Shown here in pieces: positions 24,652 through 31,335 of a stretch of 64,000 nucleotides of DNA (the first letter of the stretch is position 1; each line of letters opens with the position of its first letter). A model generated the notes under the pieces. That model worked only from the letters and a program-made list of their open reading frames with translations, made no database searches and was not told where the DNA came from. Source of the DNA: Agromyces atrinae. GTDB taxonomy: Bacteria > Actinomycetota > Actinomycetes > Actinomycetales > Microbacteriaceae. A program made the translations under genes and the position numbers. The stretch covers positions 2,294,001 to 2,358,000 of the forward strand of contig NZ_JACCBI010000001.1 of NCBI RefSeq assembly GCF_013407835.1, in the 5' to 3' direction.

Positions 24652-25926
24652 CTAACCCGCGAGGTCGGCGAGCACGTTCTCAAGCGCGTCGACGGCGCCG
24701 TCGAGGTCGGCCTCCGACACGACGAGGGGCGGTGCGAGTCGGATCGTCGAACCGTGCGTGTCCTTCGCGAGCACGCCGCGCTGCATGAGGCGTTCGCACA
24801 CCTCGCGGCCGGTCGCGAGCTCGGGGTCGATGTCGATGCCCGCCCAGAGGCCGGCACCGCGCACGGCGACGACACCGCGGCCGATGAGGGAGTCGAGCCG
24901 TCCGCGGAGGTGATCTCCGAGCACGCGCCCGCGCTCCTGGTACTCCCCCGTCGCGAGCAGACGCACGACCTCGAGGCCGACGGCCGCGGCGAGCGGGTTT
25001 CCGCCGAACGTCGATCCGTGCTGCCCGGGAGTGAGCACGCCGAGCACGTCGTGGTTGCCGACGACGGCCGACACGGGCACGACTCCCCCGCCGAGCGCCT
25101 TGCCGAGCAGGTAGAGGTCGGGCACGACGTCGACGAGGTCGCACGCGAACGTCGCGCCGACCCGGCCGAGCCCCGACTGGATCTCGTCGGCGATGAGCAG
25201 CACGTTCTTCTCGGTGCAGAGCGCGCGCACGTCGGGCAGGAACGACGCGGGCGGCACGATGATGCCGGCCTCGCCCTGGATCGGCTCGACGAGCACGGCG
25301 ACGGTGTTCTCGTCGATCGCGTCGGCGACGGCCGCGGCATCGCCGTAGGGAACCGTGCGGAACCCCGGCGTGAACGGCCCGAAGCCGTCGCGCGCGTCGG
25401 GGTCGTCGCTGAACGACACGATCGAGATCGTGCGGCCGTGGAAGTTGCCGGCCATGACGACGATGTTCGCCGCATCGGGTGCGACGCCCTTCACGCGGTA
25501 CCCCCACGCGCGGGCGACCTTGATGCCCGACTCGACGGCCTCGGCGCCCGTGTTCATCGGCAGCACCATGTCTTTGCCGCACAGCTCGGCGAGCTCGGTG
25601 ACGAACTGACCGAGACGGTCGTTGTGGAACGCGCGGCTCGTGAGCGTGATGCGCTCGAGCTGGGAGCGCGCGGCTTCGATGAGGGCGGGATGACCGTGTC
25701 CGAAGTTCACCGCCGAGTAGGCGGCGAGGCAATCGAGGTAGCGTCGCCCTTCGACATCCGTCACCCACGCGCCCGCACCCGTCGCGACGACGATCGGAAG
25801 CGGGTGGTAGTTGTGGGCGGTGTGCGCCTCTTCGAGCTCGATCGCCTCGGTCGTGATCGAGCCCGCCGTGAGCGAGCCCGCCGTGAGCGAGCCCGCCGTG
25901 AGAGCCCCGGTCGTCTGCGCGCTCAT
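24652..25926 (-). CDS. rocD: Ornithine aminotransferase
   Basis: 424 aa PLP class-III aminotransferase that converts ornithine plus 2-oxoglutarate to glutamate semialdehyde plus glutamate. Seen motifs are YSAVNFGHGHP, MNTGAEAVESGIKVARAWGY, VEPIQGEAGIIVP, LIADEIQSGLGRVG, the PLP-lysine segment LLGKALGGG, and GSTFGGNPLAAAV. The start ATG 25926 overlaps the dimethylargininase stop (ATGA). The N-terminus is unusual, with three copies of a 5-residue repeat (LTAGS) encoded by a 15-bp tandem repeat. It is next to an NRPS of a family that can use ornithine, so it may affect precursor supply. Confidence 0.95.
   Translation of the reverse strand: MSAQTTGALTAGSLTAGSLTAGSITTEAIELEEAHTAHNYHPLPIVVATGAGAWVTDVEGRRYLDCLAAYSAVNFGHGHPALIEAARSQLERITLTSRAFHNDRLGQFVTELAELCGKDMVLPMNTGAEAVESGIKVARAWGYRVKGVAPDAANIVVMAGNFHGRTISIVSFSDDPDARDGFGPFTPGFRTVPYGDAAAVADAIDENTVAVLVEPIQGEAGIIVPPASFLPDVRALCTEKNVLLIADEIQSGLGRVGATFACDLVDVVPDLYLLGKALGGGVVPVSAVVGNHDVLGVLTPGQHGSTFGGNPLAAAVGLEVVRLLATGEYQERGRVLGDHLRGRLDSLIGRGVVAVRGAGLWAGIDIDPELATGREVCERLMQRGVLAKDTHGSTIRLAPPLVVSEADLDGAVDALENVLADLAG
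25859..25903. repeat. 15-bp tandem repeat in the rocD 5' end
   Basis: GAGCCCGCCGTGAGC occurs three times in a row (25859-25873, 25874-25888, 25889-25903 with one mismatch). It encodes A/S-L-T-A-G units before the conserved fold begins. It is in frame and likely to vary in copy number. Confidence 0.9.
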
Positions 25927-26777
25927 CGGCGGAGCTCCAGCGTGCAGCACTTCACTCCGCCGCCGCCGAGCAGCAGCTCGGAGAGGTCGACCCCGATCGG
26001 GTTGTACCCGTGTTCGCGGAGTTGCCGTTCGAAGTCGACGGCGCGCGAGGCGATGACGATGTTGTACCCGTCGCTGAACGAGTTGAGTCCGAGCACGGCG
26101 GCATCCGTCTCGGTCACGATGATCGCGTCGGGGTAACGCTCGCGCAGGATCGCGAGCGAGGGCTCGTCGAACGCGCTCGGCAGGTAGGCGATGTGCTCCT
26201 GACCGGGGGTTCCGTCGAGCACGGCGACCGCGGTGTCGAGGTGGTAGAAGCTCGGGTTCACGAGGTTCAGGGTGACGACCTCGCGGCCGAAGATGCCGGC
26301 GATCTCCTGGTGCGAGCGCGAGTCGCTGCGGAAGCCCGTGCCCGCGAGGATCGTGTCGCCGACGAGCAGGAAGTCGCCTTCGCCCTCGTTGATCTCGACG
26401 GGCACGCGCACGTCGAAACCGGCGCTTCGGAACCAGTCCATGTACGCGGGGCCCTCGGGCTGACGCTCGGGGTAGGTGAAGCTCGCGCCGTAGGCGATGC
26501 CGTCGATGACGAACCCGCCGTTCGCGGCGTAGACCATGTCGGGCAGGCCCTCGACCGGGTCGATGAGCTGCACGTCGTAGCCGAGCGCGATGTACGCGTC
26601 GTAGAGCGTCTGCCACTGGCGCACGGCGAGGCTCGTGTCGGTCGGCAGCGCCGGGTCCATCCACGGGTTGATCCGGTAGACGACGGTGAAGTGCTCGGGC
26701 CGGCACATGAGCACCGAACGTGTCGTCGCGGTGCGTGTGGGCCGAGCGGGAAGGGTGTGCGGGTCGATGAGCGTCAT
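25923..26777 (-). CDS. ddaH: Dimethylargininase (DDAH)
   Basis: 284 aa guanidino-modifying enzyme that hydrolyses N-methylated arginine to citrulline and methylamines. Seen motifs are MCRPEHFTVVYRINPWM, MVYAANGGF, the His in NPSFYHLDT and the catalytic Cys in GGGGVKCCTLELRR. ATG 26777 has GGAGG upstream; longer in-frame starts cross the promoter region. It precedes rocD with a 4-nt overlap, a pairing common in actinomycetes. The region 26778-27160 upstream (383 bp) holds a candidate Lrp-type operator and a hairpin but no gene. Confidence 0.92.
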   Translation of the reverse strand: MTLIDPHTLPARPTRTATTRSVLMCRPEHFTVVYRINPWMDPALPTDTSLAVRQWQTLYDAYIALGYDVQLIDPVEGLPDMVYAANGGFVIDGIAYGASFTYPERQPEGPAYMDWFRSAGFDVRVPVEINEGEGDFLLVGDTILAGTGFRSDSRSHQEIAGIFGREVVTLNLVNPSFYHLDTAVAVLDGTPGQEHIAYLPSAFDEPSLAILRERYPDAIIVTETDAAVLGLNSFSDGYNIVIASRAVDFERQLREHGYNPIGVDLSELLLGGGGVKCCTLELRR

Positions 26778-26981
26778 GACGGTGTCCTCCGAGAGAGGCG
26801 ACGGATGACGGTGGAGCGCGCGCGGCGATCGAGCCGAATCCGTTGCCGATGTGCAGATGTCGGTCGGCGGACCAGGTCGCCCGTCGGGATCGAACCCCGT
26901 GAGCCCGATCCCGTGCTGACACGGTCTCGAGACGCCACCTCCAGTGTCACACACGCGTCGCGCTGCTTCCCGCGACCGTGC

Positions 26982-27023
26982 GCACGATTCGAGCGCAAAC
27001 ACTCATTCACATGCAACGAATCG
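26982..27023. promoter_or_regulatory. Candidate Lrp/AsnC operator upstream of ddaH-rocD
   Basis: GCACGATTCG (26982-26991) and GCAACGAATCG (27013-27023) contain the inverted halves CGATTCG / CGAATCG. The same two motifs with the same 31-bp spacing and orientation occur before the Lrp gene at 28035-28076. They are about 205-245 nt upstream of ddaH. The binding protein is inferred from position. Confidence 0.55.
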
Positions 27024-27082
27024 CCACGCTGAGCGCCCCACACGCGTCATCCCACCCCCTCACCTCACTCCCCGAACACAAA

Positions 27083-27145
27083 CGCTGAGGGGTCAGAAAC
27101 TCCATGAATACAGGCCCGAAAGCCGGAGTTACTGACCCCTCAGCG
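27083..27145. terminator. Long hairpin E after the LLM gene
   Basis: CGCTGAGGGGTCAG pairs with CTGACCCCTCAGCG, and AACTCC with GGAGTT after a single A-A mismatch, giving about 20 bp of stem around a 21-nt loop. It lies 16 nt beyond the LLM stop codon on the minus strand, so it probably terminates that transcript. It has no T-tract. Confidence 0.65.
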
Positions 27146-27160
27146 GGAGCGAGCGTGAGC

Positions 27161-27958
27161 TCAGCTGTTCTTGGCGTCGCGCCAGGCGATCCAGCGCTCG
27201 AGCTCGGTGAAGTCGTAGTCGGGGCCGCCGACGCCGATCGTGAAGAGACGCACGCCGCCGTCGAAGAGGGCGTCGGCCTCGGCGGTCTCCTTCTTGCCGA
27301 GCTCGTTCGAGATGATGAGGTTCGACGTGTCGCGACCGACCTCGTCGGCCCACTTCTCGATGACCCCGAGCTTGTGGGCGAGGTTCTCGACGGGCGTGAA
27401 GCTGTGCCAGATGTCGGCGTGACGCGCGACGATCTTGAGCGTCTTCCTCTCGCCGCCGCCGCCGATGAGCACGGGAATGTGCCGCGTGGGAGCGGGGTTG
27501 AGCTTCGCCCAGCGGGCCTCGATGCGCGGCATCGCGTCGGCGAGGTCGTTGAGGCGCGAGCCGGCGGTGCCGAACTCGTAGCCGTACTCCTCGTAGTCGC
27601 GCTCGAACCAGCCCGAACCGGTTCCGAAGATGAAGCGGCCCTCGCCGCCCTTGGCGCTGATGTGGTCGATCGTGCGGGCCATGTCGGCCTGGAGGTCGGC
27701 GTTGCGGTAGCTGTTGCAGTTCACGAGGGCACCGAACTCGATGCGCTCGGTCTGCTCGGCCCACGCGGCGAGGAGGGTCCACGACTCGAAGTGCTCGCCC
27801 TCGGGGTCGCCGTAGAGGGGGTAGAAGTGGTCCCAGTTGAAGGCGATGTCGACGCCGAGGTCTTCCGCGCGCAGCACTGCGTCGCGGATCTGGGTGTAGT
27901 TGGCGTGCTGCGGCTGGATCTGGACGCCGAGGCGCACCGGAGTATCGAGAAGAGGCAT
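27161..27958 (-). CDS. LLM-class (luciferase-like, F420-type) oxidoreductase
   Basis: 265 aa. It begins RLGVQIQPQHANYTQIRDAV and continues with FNWDHFYPLYGDPEGEHFESW, the pattern of actinomycete F420-dependent LLM enzymes. ATG 27958 is chosen because the conserved fold begins at once. It diverges from the Lrp gene, with the paired CGATTCG motifs in between. The substrate is unknown. Confidence 0.88.
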   Translation of the reverse strand: MPLLDTPVRLGVQIQPQHANYTQIRDAVLRAEDLGVDIAFNWDHFYPLYGDPEGEHFESWTLLAAWAEQTERIEFGALVNCNSYRNADLQADMARTIDHISAKGGEGRFIFGTGSGWFERDYEEYGYEFGTAGSRLNDLADAMPRIEARWAKLNPAPTRHIPVLIGGGGERKTLKIVARHADIWHSFTPVENLAHKLGVIEKWADEVGRDTSNLIISNELGKKETAEADALFDGGVRLFTIGVGGPDYDFTELERWIAWRDAKNS

Positions 27959-28034
27959 GACAACGACAACGGGCACCGTCTCCATCGCATTCCCACTCGA
28001 GCCGATCTCAGAGATAACAGAGCCGCAACGCTTC

Positions 28035-28076
28035 GCACGATTCGTGCGCCCGAGGGGCCCGGTGCGCAACGAATCG
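28035..28076. promoter_or_regulatory. Candidate Lrp autoregulatory operator
   Basis: GCACGATTCG (28035-28044, inside the palindrome GCACGATTCGTGC) and GCAACGAATCG (28066-28076) lie just upstream of TACAAT (28080-28085), the -10 box of the Lrp gene. The arrangement matches 26982-27023 exactly in spacing. Confidence 0.55.
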
Positions 28077-28091
28077 GCCTACAATCCCGGA

Positions 28092-28529
28092 ATGGACAAC
28101 CTCGATCGGTCGATTCTCGATCTCCTTCGGCAGAATGCCCGCGCCGGATACGGCGACATCGGGTCGTCGGTCGGCCTCTCGGCATCGGCCGTGAAACGTC
28201 GGGTCGACCGCTTGGTCGCCGACGGCGTCATCCGTTCGTTCACGATCCAGGTCGACCCCACGGTCGACGGCATGAGTACCGAGGCGTACGTCGAGCTCTT
28301 CTGCCGCGGAACGGTCGCCCCCGACGAACTGCAGCGCATCCTCCAGGGCGTGCCCGAGGTCATCTACGCCGGCACCGTGACGGGCTCGGCCGACGCAATC
28401 GTGCACATGCGGGCGCGCGACATCGCGAGCCTCGAAGACGCCCTCGAGCGCGTGCGCATCGCGCCGAACGTCGATCACACCCGCAGCGCGATCGTGCTCT
28501 CGCGCCTCGTGCACCGCGAGCACGACTGA
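28092..28529 (+). CDS. Lrp/AsnC family regulator
   Basis: 145 aa. An N-terminal HTH (LDRSILDLLRQNARAGYGDIG, then LSASAVKRRVDRL) is followed by a RAM-type domain for amino-acid binding and oligomerisation (residues about 65-140). ATG 28092 lies 6 nt after TACAAT, so it is probably leaderless. It likely senses an amino acid such as arginine or ornithine and controls ddaH-rocD, the LLM gene and itself through the shared paired motifs. Confidence 0.92.
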   Translation: MDNLDRSILDLLRQNARAGYGDIGSSVGLSASAVKRRVDRLVADGVIRSFTIQVDPTVDGMSTEAYVELFCRGTVAPDELQRILQGVPEVIYAGTVTGSADAIVHMRARDIASLEDALERVRIAPNVDHTRSAIVLSRLVHREHD

Positions 28530-28556
28530 CCCACACCCGAGACATCCCCCACCGCC

Positions 28557-28608
28557 GAGAATCGCCGTTCGTGTCGAGAATCGCCGGTAGAGCGGCGATT
28601 CTCGACAC
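28557..28608. repeat. Hairpin element C1
   Basis: GTGTCGAGAATCGCCG and CGGCGATTCTCGACAC form a perfect 16-bp stem with a 6-nt loop (28571-28608). It is preceded by a direct half-repeat GAGAATCGCCG at 28557. A second copy of the same element is at 56823-56890. It follows the Lrp gene. Confidence 0.85.
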
Positions 28609-28640
28609 CAACAGCGACACTCGAGACCGCATCCCCACTT

Positions 28641-28661
28641 TGTACTGATACAATCGGTACA
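28641..28661. promoter_or_regulatory. GntR-type operator over the -10 box
   Basis: TGTAC (28641-28645) and GTACA (28657-28661) are inverted around TACAAT (28649-28654), a good -10. The membrane-protein/GntR operon starts at 28681 with AAGGGG upstream. YtrA-type GntR proteins bind GTAC-rich palindromes, so this is a probable autorepression site. Confidence 0.6.
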
Positions 28662-28680
28662 TCGATCGGAAGGGGATGAC

Positions 28681-29655
28681 ATGAACGAACCGATCCTGAC
28701 GACCATCTCGGTGGTGGTGGCAGCAGCCGTCGTGGCGGTGTTGGTCATCGCGCTCGTGCGATCCGCCGGCGAGCGGGGCATGCAGCGCTTCGCCCGGATG
28801 CACGGCCTCGACCGCATCAGCGGGGCGGATGACGCGAGCGACGCCGAACAGCAGAGCATCGATGCGACGCTGCGCCGGGCCATCATCACGCGAGCACGCT
28901 GGACCGCCGGGATCGGCGCACTCGGCGTGGCCGCCATCGCCCTCATCTGCCTCCTGGTGCCCGACCTCTTCGCCGCTCCGTACTGGACGCTCCCGCTCAT
29001 CGCCGTGCTCTACCTCTCGATCGTCGTCGCTTCGGCGACCTCGAGCACCCTGAGCGCCGTGCGCGAGCGGCACGCGGCCGGCCCGCGCGTCGCGCGCCTC
29101 GACAGCCCGTCGCTCACCGACTACGTTCCGCCGATCGAACTCGTGTCGATGCGCATCACCGCGGGGCTCGCCCTGGTGGCATCCGTCACCCTCGTCGTGC
29201 TCCTGGTCGCCCTGCCCGACGTCGCCGATCGCGCGACCGGCATCTGGTCGGCGGCGAGCGCCGCGATCACGCTCGCCGCGCTGTTCGTCGTCGTCGAGAG
29301 CGTGGTGCGCCTCATCGTGTCGAACCCGCGTCGGGCGTCGACCGAGCACGCGCTGCAGTGGGACGATGCCCTGCGTTCCTCGACGATCCGCGGCCTCGTC
29401 AACCTGCCGACCGTGCTCGCGATGCTCGTCGGCCTCTTCGTCGCCTCACAGCTCAGCTCGCTGCTCGAGCCCGCCGGCATCGTCGTGGTGATGGTCGCGT
29501 TCCTGGTCTTCCCCGGAATCGTGCTGACGCTCGCGATCATCGCCGCCGCGAACAGCCCCGAGCTCTACTACCTGAAGCGTCTCTGGCCCGAACAGGCCAC
29601 ACGCGTCGACGCGTCGTTCCGCACGCAGTCGGTCGAGGAGCACGCGCGCTCGTGA
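28681..29655 (+). CDS. Integral membrane protein, unknown function
   Basis: 324 aa with about seven hydrophobic segments: one at residues 8-26, a pair at about 78-120, a pair at about 158-200, and a pair at about 240-285. A cytoplasmic basic/acidic loop lies between segments 1 and 2. I do not recognise a named family. The stop overlaps the GntR start (GTGA), so the regulator probably controls it. Small GntR proteins of this type often pair with membrane or ABC proteins of envelope stress. Confidence 0.75.
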   Translation: MNEPILTTISVVVAAAVVAVLVIALVRSAGERGMQRFARMHGLDRISGADDASDAEQQSIDATLRRAIITRARWTAGIGALGVAAIALICLLVPDLFAAPYWTLPLIAVLYLSIVVASATSSTLSAVRERHAAGPRVARLDSPSLTDYVPPIELVSMRITAGLALVASVTLVVLLVALPDVADRATGIWSAASAAITLAALFVVVESVVRLIVSNPRRASTEHALQWDDALRSSTIRGLVNLPTVLAMLVGLFVASQLSSLLEPAGIVVVMVAFLVFPGIVLTLAIIAAANSPELYYLKRLWPEQATRVDASFRTQSVEEHARS

Positions 29656-30011
29656 TCATTGAGATCGACCCCTCGTCGCCGAAACCGCCGTTCGAACAGC
29701 TGCGGTCGGCGGTCATCGCCGCGGTGCGCGAGGGCACACTCGCCCCGGGTGCGAAGCTGCCGCCGGTGCGTCGTCTCGCCGAGGATCTCGGCCTCGCAGC
29801 CAACACGGTCGCGCGCGCCTACCGCGAACTCGAGGCCGACGGCGTCGTCGTCACGCGCGGCCGGAACGGCACGGTCATCGCCGAGACGGGCGATGCCGCG
29901 CACCAGACCCTGCAGCGCGCCGCGACCGACTACGCGGCCACGGCAGCCCGCCTCGGGGTCGACGCCGATGAGGCTCTCGCGATCGTCGAAGCGGCGATGC
30001 GCGCCCACTAG
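29652..30011 (+). CDS. YtrA-type (short) GntR regulator
   Basis: 119 aa. The winged HTH is clear (PPFEQLRSAVIAAVREGTL, KLPPVRRLAEDLGLAANTV, ARAYRELEADGVVVTRGR). The C-terminus is only about 45 residues, as in the YtrA subfamily, without a large effector domain. GTG 29652 overlaps the preceding stop. It probably binds the palindrome at 28641-28661. Confidence 0.92.
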   Translation: MIIEIDPSSPKPPFEQLRSAVIAAVREGTLAPGAKLPPVRRLAEDLGLAANTVARAYRELEADGVVVTRGRNGTVIAETGDAAHQTLQRAATDYAATAARLGVDADEALAIVEAAMRAH

Positions 30012-30035
30012 CCCTTCGAGGACTACAGTCTCCTC

Positions 30036-31190
30036 GTGCGCATCGCCCTCATCGGCGGCGTCCTCTTCCTGGTCGGGCTCGTCGCGATCGCGACGGGCGC
30101 CCTTCCCCTTCCCGCGGTCGGCGAGCTCGCCGAGCGCGTCGTGCCGATCCTCGTCTTCGTCGTCGCGATCACGATCGTCGCCGAGTTGGCGGCCGAGGCG
30201 GGCGTGTTCCGCGCCCTCGCCGAATGGCTGGCGGATGTCGCGCGCGGGCGAGGCTGGCTGCTGTGGGTACTCGTCGTGGTGCTCGCGACGCTCTCGACGG
30301 TGTTCCTCTCGCTCGACACGACGGCGGTGCTCCTCACGCCCATCGTCATCGCTCTCGCCCAGCACGCGCGCATCTCGCCGATCCCCCTCGCCCTGACGAC
30401 CGTGTGGCTCGCGAACACGGGGTCGTTGCTCCTGCCCGTGTCGAACCTCACCAACCTGCTCGCGGCGCACGAACTCGGCGGCATGACCCCGCTCGCGTTT
30501 GCGGCGATCACGTGGGCGCCCGCACTCGTCGCGGTCGTCGTGCCGGCGGCGGTGATCTTCGCGACGCGTCCCCGTCAGATCGTCGCGCGATACACGCCGG
30601 AGCATGCGACGCCCGTGGCCGACCGCACCCTGTTCCTGATCTCGGCGATCGTCGTCGCGTTGCTCATCCCGGCATTCGTCAGCGGGGTCGAGGTCTGGAT
30701 CCCGGCGAGCATCGCCGCCGTCATCCTCATCGGAGTGTTCGCCGTGCGGAAGCGCTCGGTGCTCGAGTTCCGGCTCGTGCCGTGGCAGCTCGTCGTCTTC
30801 GCGGGCGGCCTCTTCCTCGTGATGGAGGCCGCGCACTCCATCGGGGCGACCGATGTGCTCGCGGCCGTCGCGGGCACGGGGCGCTCACCGCTCGACCTGC
30901 TGCAGCTTGCGGGAGCCGGGGCGACGAGCGCGAACCTCATCAACAACCTGCCCGCCTACCTCGCGCTCGAGCCGTTCGCGGGCGACCCCGTGCGACTCGT
31001 CGCGCTGCTCATCGGAGTCAATGCCGGCGCCATCATCACACCGTGGGGCTCGCTCGCGACGCTGCTCTGGCACGAACGCCTCGTCGCGATGGGCGTCGAG
31101 ATCTCGTGGGTGAAGTTCATGCTGCTCGGCCTCGTCGCCGCCCCGCTGACGGTCGTCGCCGCCGTGCTCGCCCTCTCGCTGACCGCCTGA
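30036..31190 (+). CDS. SLC13/ArsB-like ion transporter permease
   Basis: 384 aa with about 10-11 hydrophobic segments. ArsB/SLC13-type features are SLDTTAVLLTPIVIAL, WLANTGSLLLPVSNLTNLL and a second-half repeat ATSANLINNLPAYLAL and NAGAIITPWGSLATLLW. It is an ion-transporter superfamily permease; the ion (arsenite, dicarboxylate or other) cannot be assigned. GTG 30036 lies 6 nt after TACAGT (30024-30029), so it is probably leaderless despite being only 24 nt after the GntR stop. Confidence 0.85.
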   Translation: MRIALIGGVLFLVGLVAIATGALPLPAVGELAERVVPILVFVVAITIVAELAAEAGVFRALAEWLADVARGRGWLLWVLVVVLATLSTVFLSLDTTAVLLTPIVIALAQHARISPIPLALTTVWLANTGSLLLPVSNLTNLLAAHELGGMTPLAFAAITWAPALVAVVVPAAVIFATRPRQIVARYTPEHATPVADRTLFLISAIVVALLIPAFVSGVEVWIPASIAAVILIGVFAVRKRSVLEFRLVPWQLVVFAGGLFLVMEAAHSIGATDVLAAVAGTGRSPLDLLQLAGAGATSANLINNLPAYLALEPFAGDPVRLVALLIGVNAGAIITPWGSLATLLWHERLVAMGVEISWVKFMLLGLVAAPLTVVAAVLALSLTA

Positions 31191-31222
31191 CCCGCGCGGC
31201 CCGCACCCCTCACCCCTACACC

Positions 31223-31285
31223 CGTCTCGGCGTCACGACACGCTGGCTATGCGGCGCAGAACCAGCGTGTCGTGACGCCGAGACG
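31223..31285. terminator. Perfect 24-bp hairpin F between convergent genes
   Basis: The left arm 31223-31246 (starting CGTCTCGGCGTCACG) is the exact reverse complement of 31262-31285, with a 15-nt loop. It lies between the permease and putA stops, so it is a likely bidirectional terminator. No T-tract is present. Confidence 0.8.
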
Positions 31286-31335
31286 AGGGGGGGGTCGGAG
31301 CGCGGCGAGCGGATGACGCGCGCCCGCCCCGCGCG

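Noticed and set aside
26880-26900. GGTTCGATCCC on the minus strand resembling a tRNA T-loop
   Set aside because: Only two stem pairs form and no cloverleaf is possible.
31223-31285. 24-bp perfect inverted repeat as an attachment or replication site
   Set aside because: It lies exactly between two convergent stop codons with no integrase or iterons, so termination is the simpler reading.
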